Assembly (NCBI RefSeq): GCF_051859125.1
Contig: NZ_JBHYGG010000001.1
Coordinates: 62,001 to 126,000 of the forward strand
Direction: 5' to 3'
Source of the DNA: Gemmata sp051859125
GTDB taxonomy: Bacteria; Planctomycetota; Planctomycetia; Gemmatales; Gemmataceae
DNA length: 64,000 nucleotides
Shown here: in pieces, positions 9,790 through 19,290 of the stretch
Position numbering within the stretch: the first letter of the stretch is position 1
Layout: each line of letters starts with the position of its first letter
The notes under the pieces: generated by a model
Told to the model about the DNA's origin: nothing
Database searches by the model: none
Seen by the model: only the letters and a program-made list of their open reading frames with translations
Program-made: the position numbers and the translations under genes

Positions 9790-10698
9790 TCATGACGCCC
9801 GCAGCGCGGCGGAGTCGGCGACGCCCAGGTTCTGGTAGATCTGCCGCGTCGCGTCCGACTTGTTGAGCGTGTAGAAGTGGATGCCGCGGACGCCGTTGTG
9901 CAGCAGGTCGGCGCACTGCTCCGTGGCCCAGCTCGTCCCGACGCGGGCGACCGAGGCGTCGTCGGCGCACCGGCTCACCGCGCGCATCAGTTTCGCGGGG
10001 ACGCGCGCCCCGAGCGCGAACTGCGCCATGCGGACCATGCCAGCCTTCGAGGCGATCGGCATGATGCCCGCGAGGATGGGCACCTTGATCCCGGCCAGCT
10101 CGCACCGCTCGCGGAAGTCGTAGAAGTCGCGGTTCTCGAAGAACAGTTGCGTGCAGATGTAGTCGGCCCCGGCGTCTACCTTCCGCTTGAGGTGGTCCAT
10201 CTCCTGGAGCCGGTTGGGGCACCCGGGGTGCCCCTCGGGGAACCCGGCGACGCCGATGCCGAACCCGCGGGGGTCGGGCGCGTTGGTGCGGCTCCGGACG
10301 AACCGGACCAACTCGTCGGCGTACTTGAAGGCGTCCTTCGAGCGGTCGTAGTTCGGCATCGTCCGCGGCGGGTCGCCGGCGAGCGCGAGGATGTTCTTGA
10401 TCCCGCTCGCCGCGTACCGGTCGAGGATCGCGGTCATCTCGCTCAGTTCGTGGCACACGCACGTGAGGTGCGACACGGCGACGAGGTCCGTCTCCTTCTG
10501 GATGCGGACGACCAGGTCGTGGGTGCGGTCGCGGGTCGAGCCGCCCGCGCCGTAGGTCACCGACACGAACGACGGCTGGAGTTCTTGGAGCGACGCGATG
10601 TTCCGGAACAGCTCCTCGCTCGCCGCGTCGGTGGCCGGCGGGAAGAACTCGAAGCTGAACGTCGTCCGGTGCCCGGCGAAGATGTCCTGGATGTGCAT
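9790..10698 (-). CDS. metF: 5,10-methylenetetrahydrofolate reductase
   Basis: 302 residues. The enzyme reduces methylene-THF to 5-methyl-THF with FAD, which feeds methionine synthesis. Seen: FSFEFFPP near the N-terminus with the conserved catalytic glutamate, SVTYGAGGSTR (FAD and substrate loop), the LTCVC strand, ILALAGDPP, and FFENRDFYDF later. Length and order match bacterial MetF. The start at the ATG (MHIQDIF) is preferred; the longer frame upstream runs into the neighbouring gene's leader. It is divergent from the ceramidase-domain gene. Confidence 0.95.
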   Translation of the reverse strand: MHIQDIFAGHRTTFSFEFFPPATDAASEELFRNIASLQELQPSFVSVTYGAGGSTRDRTHDLVVRIQKETDLVAVSHLTCVCHELSEMTAILDRYAASGIKNILALAGDPPRTMPNYDRSKDAFKYADELVRFVRSRTNAPDPRGFGIGVAGFPEGHPGCPNRLQEMDHLKRKVDAGADYICTQLFFENRDFYDFRERCELAGIKVPILAGIMPIASKAGMVRMAQFALGARVPAKLMRAVSRCADDASVARVGTSWATEQCADLLHNGVRGIHFYTLNKSDATRQIYQNLGVADSAALRAS

Positions 10699-10834
10699 GT
10701 GCTACCCGTGGAACGCGAGAGTTTCCCGTGTTATACCGCGCCGCCGCGGCGCGCCCAAGCCGTGCCTTTCGCCGCCCCGAACACCGGGTACAATGCGGCG
10801 ACCACCTTCCCACCGCCCGGAACCCGAGGTTCCC

Positions 10835-12244
10835 GTGTCCCGATTGCTCCTCACCCTGTCGGCGCTGGTTGTCGGCCCGGCGCTCGCCCTCGCGCAGCCC
10901 GCCAAACCCGCACTCCGGGCCGGTGCGTTCGCCCAGGACGTTACCCCCGTTAAGTTCCCGGTGTCAGTAAACGGGGGCTTCTCGGACCGAAAAGCTGCTT
11001 CGGCGCGAGACCCGCTCCACGCCCGGTGCCTCGTGCTCGACGACGGCACGACGAAGCTCGCCCTCGTGGTCGTCGATAGCTGCATGGTCCCCCGCGAACT
11101 GCTGGACGCCGCGAAGGCGCTGGCCGAGAAGAAGACCGGCATCCCCGCGGCCAACATCATGATTTCGGCGACGCACACCCACACGGCCCCGAGCGTCGCC
11201 GGCGTCTTCCAGAGCGACCCGGACCCGGCCTACGCTGCGTTCCTCACGGAGAAGATCGCCGCGGGAATCGACAAGGCCCATGCGAATCTTGTGCCCGCGA
11301 AGGCGGCGTGGGCCGTCGGGCACGAGCCGAACCACGTCTTCAACCGGCGGTGGAAATTGAAGGCCGGGGTGCAGAACCCCGACCCGTTCGGCGGCACGTC
11401 CGACCGCGTGAAGATGAACCCGCCGCGGCAGAGCCCGGACCTCGTCGAACCCGCCGGGCCGACCGACCCGGGCGTCACCGTGCTGGCAGTCCGCACCGCG
11501 GACGACAAGCCGCTCGCGCTGTTCGCGAACTACTCGCTGCACTACGTCGGCGACGTGCCGCCGCTGTCGGCCGACTACTTCGGCGCGTTCGCGGAGGTCG
11601 TGGCGCAGAAGCTCAAGGCGGGCGGCGACTTCGTTGGCGTGCTCTCGAACGGCACCAGCGGCGACGTGAACAACATCGACTTCAAGGAGGCCCCGCCGAA
11701 GCTCCAACCGGGCGAGCGGTCGCGGCTCGTGGCCGAGGCGGTCGCCGACGCGGCTCTGAAGGCGCTGGAGCGGGCCGAGTACCGGGCCGACGTGTCGCTC
11801 CGCACCGCGGGCACGGTGATCGAACTCCCGGTGCGCAAGCCGACCCGAGACGAGGTGACGCGAGCCGAGGGGATTCTCGACAGGGCCAAGGGCCGCGAGT
11901 TGAAGGGGGCCGAGGAGGTTTACGCCCGCGAGTCGGTGAAGATGGCGGCGTACCCGGACACCGTCTCGGTCCCGCTCAACGCCTACCGCATCGGCGACCT
12001 GGCGGTCGCGGCGGTCCCGTGCGAGGTGTTCACCGAGATCGGGCTCACCGTGAAGAAGAACAGCCCGTTCAAGCCGACGTGCGTGGTGTCGCTCGCCAAC
12101 GGGTACTACGGCTACCTGCCCACGCCGGCGCACCACGCGATCGGCGGGTACGAGACGTGGCGCGCCCGGTCGAGCTTCCTGGGCGTGAAGGCGTCGGACG
12201 AGATCGAGGCCGCACTCGCCGCGCTGCTGAAGCAGGTGAAGTGA
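10835..12244 (+). CDS. Secreted protein with neutral/alkaline ceramidase N-terminal-like domain
   Basis: 469 residues from the GTG at 10835, chosen because it puts a clean Sec signal peptide (LLLTLSALVVGPALALAQ) at the N-terminus. An in-frame ATG at 10793 would add 14 residues before it. Seen: SATHTHTAPS, the His-rich loop that binds zinc in neutral ceramidases, plus NYSLHYVGD and SNGTSGDVNN, also typical of the domain. The C-terminal immunoglobulin-like part of true ceramidases is absent; the protein ends after a DEIEAALAALL helix. In planctomycetes such proteins are common and uncharacterised, so a hydrolase acting on an amide-linked lipid or another exported substrate is only a family-based guess. 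Confidence 0.85.
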   Translation: MSRLLLTLSALVVGPALALAQPAKPALRAGAFAQDVTPVKFPVSVNGGFSDRKAASARDPLHARCLVLDDGTTKLALVVVDSCMVPRELLDAAKALAEKKTGIPAANIMISATHTHTAPSVAGVFQSDPDPAYAAFLTEKIAAGIDKAHANLVPAKAAWAVGHEPNHVFNRRWKLKAGVQNPDPFGGTSDRVKMNPPRQSPDLVEPAGPTDPGVTVLAVRTADDKPLALFANYSLHYVGDVPPLSADYFGAFAEVVAQKLKAGGDFVGVLSNGTSGDVNNIDFKEAPPKLQPGERSRLVAEAVADAALKALERAEYRADVSLRTAGTVIELPVRKPTRDEVTRAEGILDRAKGRELKGAEEVYARESVKMAAYPDTVSVPLNAYRIGDLAVAAVPCEVFTEIGLTVKKNSPFKPTCVVSLANGYYGYLPTPAHHAIGGYETWRARSSFLGVKASDEIEAALAALLKQVK

Positions 12245-12284
12245 CGGGAACGGTGTTGTCGAAGTCGTGGAGATCCGCTGGGGG

Positions 12285-12375
12285 TGGCTGGCGGGCCGCC
12301 ACGGAGGGCGGCCCCTACAAACCAAAAGCCGATGCCTGGTAGGGGCCGCCCTCCGTGGCGGCCCGCCAACCGGCC
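12285..12375. repeat. Foldback repeat (GGCGGGCCGCCACGGAGGGC type), copy 1
   Basis: Arms 12285-12318 and 12339-12375 are inverted copies of about 34 bases around a loop of about 20 bases. The same sequence recurs at 20322-20394. It lies exactly between the stop codons of two convergent genes (12244 and 12396), so it probably acts as a two-way terminator whatever its origin. Confidence 0.9.
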
Positions 12376-12395
12376 ACACATTTCTTGGAACCCCG

Positions 12396-15300
12396 CTAAC
12401 TGATGTCCTGCTCGCGGAGGACGGCGGCGAGGTCGCGGTGGATGCGGCCGCGGATGAGGAACTCGTCGTCGTCGAGCCACCCGCGGACCGACGGCCCGAG
12501 GGCGAACTCGTCGGTCACCACGGACCGCACGACGGCGTCGATGAGCTGCAGCGGCCGCAGGGTGAAGTAACTGTTCGTGGAGCCCATCACGTCGATCGGG
12601 CCGAGCCGCTGGAAGATCTCTTCGAGCCTGCCGTGCGCGATGCGGGCCGGGGCGAACCCGAGCGCCTCGGCGTAGGCGACCGCGAGGGGCGTGCGGATGC
12701 TCGCGTCCGCGGTCGAGCCGAGGAACAGCCGCTCGCGGGCCTCGTCGAGGATGCGGTTCCCGGCGTCCTCGTGCCCGGCCGTGTACCACCCGCCGGCGAG
12801 CCCCACCCGGGCCGGGTCGCGCCGCACGCCGGACTGGCCCGGGTCGAGGAACCGCACGAGGGTCTCGGCGGTCCCCCCCAGGCCGCGCTGGCGGAGGACG
12901 CGGAACGCGTGCCCGCACGTCGCGAGGAGCGGCCCGCGGACCCGGTCGCCGCCCGCCACGAGCCGCCGCACGAGGTCCGTGACGAGCCCCGAGGCGCCCG
13001 GCTCGAGCAGCGCGGCCGCCGAGAACCCCGCGTTCAGCATCCGCGTCTGGTAGCGCACCAACCGGCCCGGCCGCTCGGCCTCGCCCCAGCGGCCCGACGC
13101 GAGCCACGCCTCGCACCAGTCCGTGGCGGCGGGGAGGAGCTCCAGCACGCGGGGCAGGGCGGTGCGGTCGAGCCACGGGGCCACGTCGAGGAGCGTGAAC
13201 ACCACCCGCGGGACGGTGGCCGTGGTGGGGCTGTCGGCGCAGAGCTGGAGCAGCTCGTTCGCCTCGTCCGCGAGCTGGTCGCGGTCCTGGCGGTTGGTGA
13301 GGACGAACAGCCGCTCGGCGAGTTCGTCGGTCCCCCAGAACGCCTTGAGGTCGAGCCCGCGGAACGCCCGGACCCGGTCCACGGGCTCCAGGATGCGGGA
13401 GTGCTCGCGGAGCCGGTCGACGGCGAACCGGGCCAGTTCGGGGAGCGCGTCGAGCCGGGCCTGCAGTTCGGGCGGCAGGGCCGGCTTGGCCGAGCGGCCC
13501 TCCTGCGCGTCGCGGACCCGCAGGAGGAACAGGTCGCCGAGGACCGCGTGCGCGGCCGCCTCGACGCCCGGCCCGGTGATGCGGGAGACGACCTTGCGGG
13601 CGCGGGCCGCCCAGTTCTTCGCCTTGGTCCGCTCGCCGAGGCACGCGAGCCCCCACGCGATCATGAACTGCGCGTAGGCGGCGGTGCAGTCCGTCTCGGC
13701 GTCGATCCCCGACCACTGGAGCTTCGCGGCCGGGGACCGCGCGGCCATCTTTCCGATCCACCCGATCGCGGGGCCGCGGACCCCCTCGACCCACTCGCGG
13801 GCGGCCTGGAACCGCTCGGCCGACGCGGTCCCGTGGAACCGCAGGAACGACGGCTCGTCGAGGTCCAGCCCCGGGCCGCGCGCGGCGAGCCGGGCCAGCA
13901 CGCGGTCCCGCCACCGGGCGAGGCCGAGCGCGTCGCCGTCGCACACGCGGGCGGCCGCGTACCGCGCGAGCCACGCGGCCCGCACGGGGACGTCGTCGAA
14001 GTGCAGGTCGAGGAACGCGAGGAGCCGCGGGAGCGTGGCGACGAACTCCGGGGGCGGGCTCGGCGACAGGCCGATGGCCGCGGTGTACGCCGCCACCACC
14101 CGGCCGACGCCGGCCCGCCCGGGCTCGCTCAGCCACCGGTCGAGGCCGCCCACGGTGTCCGTCAGCTTCGCGGCCCGGCACTCGGCCAGGAGCCACTGTT
14201 CGAGCCAGTGGTCCGGCGGGGCCGCCACCTCCCACACCGCGTTCATCCAGCACACGGCCGCGTCGGGGGCGTTGCCGGTCGCGGCGTACACCCCGCCCAG
14301 TTCCGACCATCGCTCGGCGCGGCCGGTCGGCCCGAGCCCGGGGAGGTGGGTGAACAGGCCCGCCTCCAGGTTCTGGCGGCGGGCGGTCCAGTCGTGGCCG
14401 TGCAGGAGGGCGTCGGGCGAGGCCAGTTTCCGCACCACCCGCTCGCGGGCCGGGGTGGGCGGGTCCGGGATCTCCTCCGGGACCGGCGCGGGGGTCTCGT
14501 CCGGGGCGGCGCGGGGCTGCCGGACCTTGGCGAACAACTTGTCCAGCGACCGGCGGAGCCAGCTCGTCTCCTCCGGGGGCACCACCGCGACCAACGGGTC
14601 CTCGACCGGCGGCGGGGTGGGCTGGGCCTCGGGGAGCGGGAGCAGGTCGCTGGCGACGACGAACCGCCCCAGCGCGAACGGGTCCGTGCGCGGGACCGTC
14701 GCGAGCCGCTCGACCGCGGGGGCCTGGTACTCGATCAACTCGTGGACCGGCCGGAAGGCGGCTTCGGCGACGGTCTGCGGGGTCACGCTCCCGTCCGGGT
14801 TCGCTTCGACCCACACCACCCACCCGGGGCGCGTCCCGAGAACCCGGGCCAGTTCCCGCACCCGCAGCGCCGGCCGCAGGACGCGGTCCGTCGGGACGAA
14901 CAGCCCGGGAACCGAGGGCTCGTGGTAGTACCCGGCGACCGGGAGGTGAACCGCGACCGGCGCCCGCTTCCCCTGGACCCGCACGGCCAGGCGGGTGCCC
15001 GCCCCGGACCCGACGACCGCCGCCTCCAGGCGAGAGGTCAGCGAGGCATCGGCCGACACGCAGAACGCCCAGAAGTCGGCGACACGGGGGGCGTCGAGGA
15101 CCCAGAGCGCCTCGCGCTCCGGGGTCGCCCGCGCCGCGAGGGCGAGTTTCAGCACCACCTCGGGGGGGACCGGGGGCGGGCCGGGGCGGGGGGCCGGAAC
15201 GGCTGCAAGCGGGTACTCGTCCGAGGCCGGGCGGGGCACGGGCCACGCGACCGCGGTCACGGACCGCGGCGGCCGCACGAGGAGGACGCACCCGTCGGGC

Positions 15301-15833
15301 ACCGCGAGGAACTCGGGCACGGGGTGGCGGCGGCCGTGCCGCACCCAGACCCCCGGGGTCTGTTCGGTGAACGCCTCGAACGCACACACTGGTTCCGCGG
15401 CCTCGACGAGGAGTTCGGCGGGGGCCTGCGCGGCGGTCACCCACGCCGTTCCCGTTTCGTCGTGGTCCGGGAGCGTGATCCCGGTGCCCCCCCGCGACGA
15501 CCGGCGGAGCTTGGCGAGGAACCGCGCGAGTTGCTTCTCGGGAACCAGGAACAGGGTCGGGCCGGCCTCGGCTTCCTCGTGGAGCAGTGGGAGGAGTTCG
15601 GCCCAGCAGGAGACCGGAGACGTGGGAACGCCCGCGTCGCCCAGTGCCTGGACGCCGACCCGGGCGAGGGACGCAAGTGATTCGCGGGGCAGGGATTCCG
15701 CGGTCTGGAGCCACAAGCGGCCGTGGCGGTCGAAGCCGGCGTCGGCGGGGAACTGGGTGATCTCAAGCGGGACGAGGCCGCTCGCGAGGGCGATGCGGAG
15801 CGCGTTCAGGTTTGGGAAGAACAGCGCGGGCAT
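12396..15833 (-). CDS. Very large protein of unknown function (1145 aa)
   Basis: I do not recognise a characterised family. This frame is preferred over the long ORFs on either strand because its composition is protein-like and the others are Arg/Pro/Gly-rich shadows. There is no signal peptide or clear membrane helix, so it is probably cytoplasmic. The N-terminal third is mixed alpha/beta (it starts MPALFFPNLNALRIALASG). A charged Pro-rich linker follows (around LFAKVRQPRAAPDETPAP). The C-terminal half is helical with TPR-like spacing (GGVYAATGNAPDAAVCWMNA; LARYAAARVCDGDALGLARW). It resembles the large accessory proteins of planctomycete MoxR-vWA or FtsH ternary systems (bpX-type), but no MoxR, vWA or FtsH gene lies beside it, so this is a weak guess. 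Related genes would need a profile search. Confidence 0.7.
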   Translation of the reverse strand: MPALFFPNLNALRIALASGLVPLEITQFPADAGFDRHGRLWLQTAESLPRESLASLARVGVQALGDAGVPTSPVSCWAELLPLLHEEAEAGPTLFLVPEKQLARFLAKLRRSSRGGTGITLPDHDETGTAWVTAAQAPAELLVEAAEPVCAFEAFTEQTPGVWVRHGRRHPVPEFLAVPDGCVLLVRPPRSVTAVAWPVPRPASDEYPLAAVPAPRPGPPPVPPEVVLKLALAARATPEREALWVLDAPRVADFWAFCVSADASLTSRLEAAVVGSGAGTRLAVRVQGKRAPVAVHLPVAGYYHEPSVPGLFVPTDRVLRPALRVRELARVLGTRPGWVVWVEANPDGSVTPQTVAEAAFRPVHELIEYQAPAVERLATVPRTDPFALGRFVVASDLLPLPEAQPTPPPVEDPLVAVVPPEETSWLRRSLDKLFAKVRQPRAAPDETPAPVPEEIPDPPTPARERVVRKLASPDALLHGHDWTARRQNLEAGLFTHLPGLGPTGRAERWSELGGVYAATGNAPDAAVCWMNAVWEVAAPPDHWLEQWLLAECRAAKLTDTVGGLDRWLSEPGRAGVGRVVAAYTAAIGLSPSPPPEFVATLPRLLAFLDLHFDDVPVRAAWLARYAAARVCDGDALGLARWRDRVLARLAARGPGLDLDEPSFLRFHGTASAERFQAAREWVEGVRGPAIGWIGKMAARSPAAKLQWSGIDAETDCTAAYAQFMIAWGLACLGERTKAKNWAARARKVVSRITGPGVEAAAHAVLGDLFLLRVRDAQEGRSAKPALPPELQARLDALPELARFAVDRLREHSRILEPVDRVRAFRGLDLKAFWGTDELAERLFVLTNRQDRDQLADEANELLQLCADSPTTATVPRVVFTLLDVAPWLDRTALPRVLELLPAATDWCEAWLASGRWGEAERPGRLVRYQTRMLNAGFSAAALLEPGASGLVTDLVRRLVAGGDRVRGPLLATCGHAFRVLRQRGLGGTAETLVRFLDPGQSGVRRDPARVGLAGGWYTAGHEDAGNRILDEARERLFLGSTADASIRTPLAVAYAEALGFAPARIAHGRLEEIFQRLGPIDVMGSTNSYFTLRPLQLIDAVVRSVVTDEFALGPSVRGWLDDDEFLIRGRIHRDLAAVLREQDIS

Positions 15834-16315
15834 GCGTAATTGTAGTGCAAGATTGTGGCCGCGGGCTCAAAGCAGTTCAAAACGCCGGTTGCGTTGCGTT
15901 GTGCGTTGTTGGATACAAGGCACTTGGAAGTGGTGTTTTGGAGAGAGGTGCACCGAACGGTGCGGTCGGCAGGATGGAAAAAAGTGTCCCGCCGGAGGCT
16001 GTTGCGGCGTCGCCCATTCACCACAACTACCACCCGGCGGGACACTGAAATAATACGCTGCCTAGATTCGGAGAGCAACTCTTTGTGGCGGATTTTTCGT
16101 CTCCCCCTCACCCGGAATGTCTGGTTCTCGGACATTGTCCGCCGTGTTGTGTGAGGTGATTCGGCATAAGCTACTTTCCAGCAATCGTTTGCGCAACGTG
16201 TAACGGGGGTGCAGATTGCCAGCGAGGTGTCTTCACATCCTTCACACGCAATCCAAAAAATCCTGCGGTACAAAGAAGGGAGGTGAACGCGACCCGATAC
16301 GTTTGGGGGTGAAAC
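15834..16315. other. 482-bp intergenic stretch with a GTGTCCCGCCGG hairpin
   Basis: The stretch is AT-richer than the flanking genes and is divergent: the minus gene starts at 15833 and the plus gene at 16316, so it must hold both promoters. A perfect 12-bp inverted repeat (15984-15995 and 16034-16045) encloses about 38 bases and is followed by TGAAATAATA. I could not pick promoters with confidence. Short ORFs here look random. Confidence 0.5.
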
Positions 16316-17071
16316 GTGTTCGACGCCCTGGTGATCTCAGACATCCACCTGGGCAGCGACAACTGCCAGGCGCGGTTCCTCACCCACTTCCTCGCGTCCG
16401 TCCGCCGCGGGTTCGTCCCCACGCGGCGACTCATCCTCAACGGCGACGTGTTCGACTCGATCGACTTCCGGCGGCTGAAGAAGCACCACTGGAAGATTCT
16501 CTCCGAGATCCGAAAGTTATCGGACGAGATCGAGGTCGTGTGGATCAACGGGAACCACGACGGCCCCGCGGAAATCGTCTCGCACCTGCTCGGCGTCGCG
16601 TGCGCCGACGAGATCGTGGTGGAGAGCGGCGGGCGGAAGGTGCTGTTCCTCCACGGGCACCGGTTCGATGAGTTCATCTCCCGCTACCCGCTGTTCACCT
16701 GGTTCGCGGACCGCCTGTACCACGCCCTCCAGAAGCTCGACAAGACGCACACGTTCGCGAAGTTCGCCAAGCGGAACAGCAAGACGTTCCTCCGGAGCAC
16801 CCAGAAGATCGAGGCCGGCGCGCTGAAGTACGCGGCGAAGAAGGGGTGCCACGCCGTGTGCTGCGGGCACACCCACCACCCGATCGCGAACACGACCGGG
16901 CCGGTCCACTACTTCAACAGCGGGTGCTGGACCGAGAAGCCGTGCCACTACCTCACGCTCCGCGACGGCGTGATCGAACTGGCGCGCTACTCGGAAGAGG
17001 TGCCGGACGAGGTCTTCAACCCCCCGGCGTCACTCCAGGAAACCGTCGTGGAGACCCCGACCCTCGTGTGA
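16316..17071 (+). CDS. Metallophosphoesterase, LpxH-like (UDP-2,3-diacylglucosamine diphosphatase-like)
   Basis: 251 residues from a GTG preceded by a GGGGGTGA ribosome site (16305-16312). All calcineurin-type metal motifs are present: D9/H11 in SDIHLGS, G43-D44 and D47 in NGDVFD, G79-NHD-82, H113/H115 in LHGHRFDE, and GHTH at 184-187. The arrangement and size match LpxH-like phosphatases, which remove UMP from UDP-2,3-diacylglucosamine in lipid A synthesis. An LpxI gene lies at 58594-59505 in the same window, so this protein may instead act on another phosphodiester or phosphate. The C-terminus keeps a short tail after HYLTLRDG. Confidence 0.85.
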   Translation: MFDALVISDIHLGSDNCQARFLTHFLASVRRGFVPTRRLILNGDVFDSIDFRRLKKHHWKILSEIRKLSDEIEVVWINGNHDGPAEIVSHLLGVACADEIVVESGGRKVLFLHGHRFDEFISRYPLFTWFADRLYHALQKLDKTHTFAKFAKRNSKTFLRSTQKIEAGALKYAAKKGCHAVCCGHTHHPIANTTGPVHYFNSGCWTEKPCHYLTLRDGVIELARYSEEVPDEVFNPPASLQETVVETPTLV

Positions 17072-17112
17072 CGGCGACGCGGCTCGCGAGGACGTTTGGC
17101 AATCACGCAACA

Positions 17113-17198
17113 AACCCGGTCGTAGGGCCGGCTGTGCCGGCCGAAGTAGCGCAGAGGGCTCTCGATCCGGCCGGCCCAGCCGGCCCCACGACCGGGTT
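17113..17198. repeat. Foldback repeat (AACCCGGTCGTRGGGCCGGC type)
   Basis: Arms 17113-17142 and 17169-17198 are 30-base inverted copies with two differences, around a 26-base loop. It lies between the stops of convergent genes (17071 plus, 17219 minus), 20 bases from the MFS stop. A bidirectional terminator role is plausible. The sequence differs from the other foldbacks in this window. Confidence 0.9.
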
Positions 17199-17218
17199 CT
17201 GTGCGGAAGTCCCAAGTC

Positions 17219-18682
17219 TCACGGCTCCTCGACGCCCTCTTCGCGCGTCTCGGGTGAGGGCGACGGCGGCAGGTCCTCGATCGGCTTCGTCGGGTCGATC
17301 AGCAGCCACGCCCCGACGCCCAGGAAGTACACGCACCCGTACATCGTGAAGCAGATCAAAATCCCCTTCTCCCCGGGGTACTTCTTCATGAGCAGCCCGG
17401 TGATGAGCAGCGTGGACACCGCCCCCACGAGGTTGCCGAACATGTTCATCGCGCCGGACACGGTCGCCGCGTAGTCCCGACCGATGTCCTGGCACACGGC
17501 CCACGCCGGGGCCATGATGAGGTCGTTCATGAACCCCATCAGGATGAGGAACCCGGCGAACAGGAACAGGTTGTCCGGGTCGGTGTACTTCACCCCGGCG
17601 GCCGCGAAGTAGCACAGCCCCGCCCCGCCGTACCCGACCATCCCGAACAGCCGCCGTCCCCACTTGCGGTCCCCCGTGCGGCGGATGTAGCGGTCCGAGA
17701 GCGTCCCCCCGAGCAGGCACCCGAACATGCCGATGAGCAGCGGCGAGCCCGCGAGCAGGGCGAGCATGATCTTCCCGCCCGGCGTGGAGTTCCACTCCGG
17801 GAACTGCCCCTTCATCTCGGAAGGGAGGAAGTACATCAGGAAGTACCAGCAGTAGTTCGTGACCACGTACATGAAGCAGATGGCCCAGAGGTTCCGCGAG
17901 CGGACCAGCTTCCCCCACGGGATGCGTACCGGGCCGTGCGACGCGACCCGGCCGGCGTCGATCTCCGCGACCTCGGCCGCGTTCACCCCCGGGTGCTCGG
18001 ACGGGCGGTTGCGGAAGAAGAAGTAGAACGCCACGCACCAGACCCCCGCCACGGCGGAGAAGAGCCACAGCGCCTGGTGCCAGTCGGCCCCGCCGAGTTC
18101 GACGAGCAGCACCCACACGAGCGGCGTGAGCCCGCCCATGAACCGGGCCGACATCCAGATCACCGACTTCGCGAACCCGCGGTCCGCGGCCGGGAACCAG
18201 TTGTACAGCGCCTTGGCGATGTTCGGGAACGCCCCTGCCTCGCCGACGCCGAACATGAACTGGATGACGATGAGCGCCGAGAACCCGAGGTACACCCCGA
18301 GCAAACTGGTGCCCACGAACCCCGTCAGCGCGACGAAGAGGGTCCACCACACGACGACGCGGAGCAGCGTCGAGCGCGGCCCCCGGGTGTCGCCGAGCCA
18401 CCCGGACGGGATCTCGAAGATCGCGTAGGCCAACTGGAACGCGATCAGCACCCAGAAGAAGTCGTCCTTGGTCAGCAGGTCCTTCTCGGCGACGGTTTCC
18501 CCTGCGGCGATCTTGTGCTGGCGCTGCTGGTCGTTCAGCTCCGCCATGATGGCGTCCTTCGCGCTGCCGTTGGCGGCCCGGTCCATGTAGGTGATCATGG
18601 CCAGGAGGCAGAGCATGAACAGGACGACGTATCGGATGCGCGTGGCGCTCTCGGAGGCGGGCAGTGGTGTCATTCCGGGCAA
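17219..18682 (-). CDS. MFS transporter, anion:cation symporter (ACS)-like
   Basis: 487 residues with about 12 hydrophobic helices, starting with YVVLFMLCLLAMITYMDRAA. The MDRAA end of helix 1 and the WLGDTRGPRSTL loop after helix 2 are typical of the ACS family, which takes up organic anions such as hexuronates, phthalates or phosphate esters. A loop of about 35 polar residues lies between helices 1 and 2 (AELNDQQRQHKIAAGETVAEKDLL), longer than usual. The C-terminus is short, charged and cytoplasmic. The substrate cannot be fixed from sequence. The gene stands alone and is convergent with the LpxH-like gene. Confidence 0.85.
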   Translation of the reverse strand: MPGMTPLPASESATRIRYVVLFMLCLLAMITYMDRAANGSAKDAIMAELNDQQRQHKIAAGETVAEKDLLTKDDFFWVLIAFQLAYAIFEIPSGWLGDTRGPRSTLLRVVVWWTLFVALTGFVGTSLLGVYLGFSALIVIQFMFGVGEAGAFPNIAKALYNWFPAADRGFAKSVIWMSARFMGGLTPLVWVLLVELGGADWHQALWLFSAVAGVWCVAFYFFFRNRPSEHPGVNAAEVAEIDAGRVASHGPVRIPWGKLVRSRNLWAICFMYVVTNYCWYFLMYFLPSEMKGQFPEWNSTPGGKIMLALLAGSPLLIGMFGCLLGGTLSDRYIRRTGDRKWGRRLFGMVGYGGAGLCYFAAAGVKYTDPDNLFLFAGFLILMGFMNDLIMAPAWAVCQDIGRDYAATVSGAMNMFGNLVGAVSTLLITGLLMKKYPGEKGILICFTMYGCVYFLGVGAWLLIDPTKPIEDLPPSPSPETREEGVEEP

Positions 18683-18772
18683 CTGGAGAGTGGGAGAACG
18701 GTCGGGGAAGTGCCTAATCTAGCGGACCGAACTGCCGACTGGAACGAAAAACGCGGTCGCGACGGGCCGGAA

Positions 18773-19144
18773 TCACTTCTTCGGCGGCACAACCTGACCG
18801 ACCACGACCTTCCCGCCGGCCAGCCCGACCGAGTACGTCTGGTTCTCGTCCTTGCAGCCGAGGTTCCCCGACCACGTTGCCTGGTTCTGGTTCTGTTGGT
18901 CGAACACCTCGATCCGCTTCACCGTCGGTCCCGGAATGAACTCGCGGAGGGTTTCGCCCGCGAGGAGGACCGTCGGCTTGCCGCGCCGGACCTGGCCGTT
19001 GACGACGACCATTTCTTGAACAACGATCGCCTTCCCGGTGTCGTTCTTGATCGTGAACCAGTTCGCGGAAACGGTTCCGGTGCCGCAGAAGAAAACGGCG
19101 GAGGTGAGCAGCGCGTGGAGGAAGGATTGTGATGCGGCGAACAT
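18773..19144 (-). CDS. Small secreted protein of unknown function
   Basis: 123 residues from the ATG at 19144. The longer frame upstream overlaps the previous gene's end and adds an Arg-rich non-signal region, so the inner start that gives a signal peptide (FLHALLTSAVFFCGTGTVSAN) is preferred. The mature part is small and beta-rich: WFTIKNDTGKAIVVQEMVV, then strands with GETLREFIPG, EVFDQQNQNQATWSG and a final Lys-rich tail. This resembles small secreted planctomycete proteins with a single beta-sandwich, but I cannot name a family. It lies downstream of the Rad52-like gene. Confidence 0.75.
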   Translation of the reverse strand: MFAASQSFLHALLTSAVFFCGTGTVSANWFTIKNDTGKAIVVQEMVVVNGQVRRGKPTVLLAGETLREFIPGPTVKRIEVFDQQNQNQATWSGNLGCKDENQTYSVGLAGGKVVVGQVVPPKK

Positions 19145-19290
19145 CGGAAATCCCGTCCTGGTTGGCACTTGTGAGCGGAACGCGCAGCCGCGGGCTGCGC
19201 GTAGAGTTCCGCCGATTGCCCTGGGACGCGGTTCCGGGCCGGACTTGCGCGAAGAAAACCGACTCGCTGAGAAAATGCCCGCGGGGGCAG

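Noticed and set aside
12267..15680. 1137-residue plus-strand ORF opposite the 1145-residue gene
   Set aside because: Composition is Arg/Glu/Gly-biased with no recognisable motif; the minus-strand frame is protein-like throughout.
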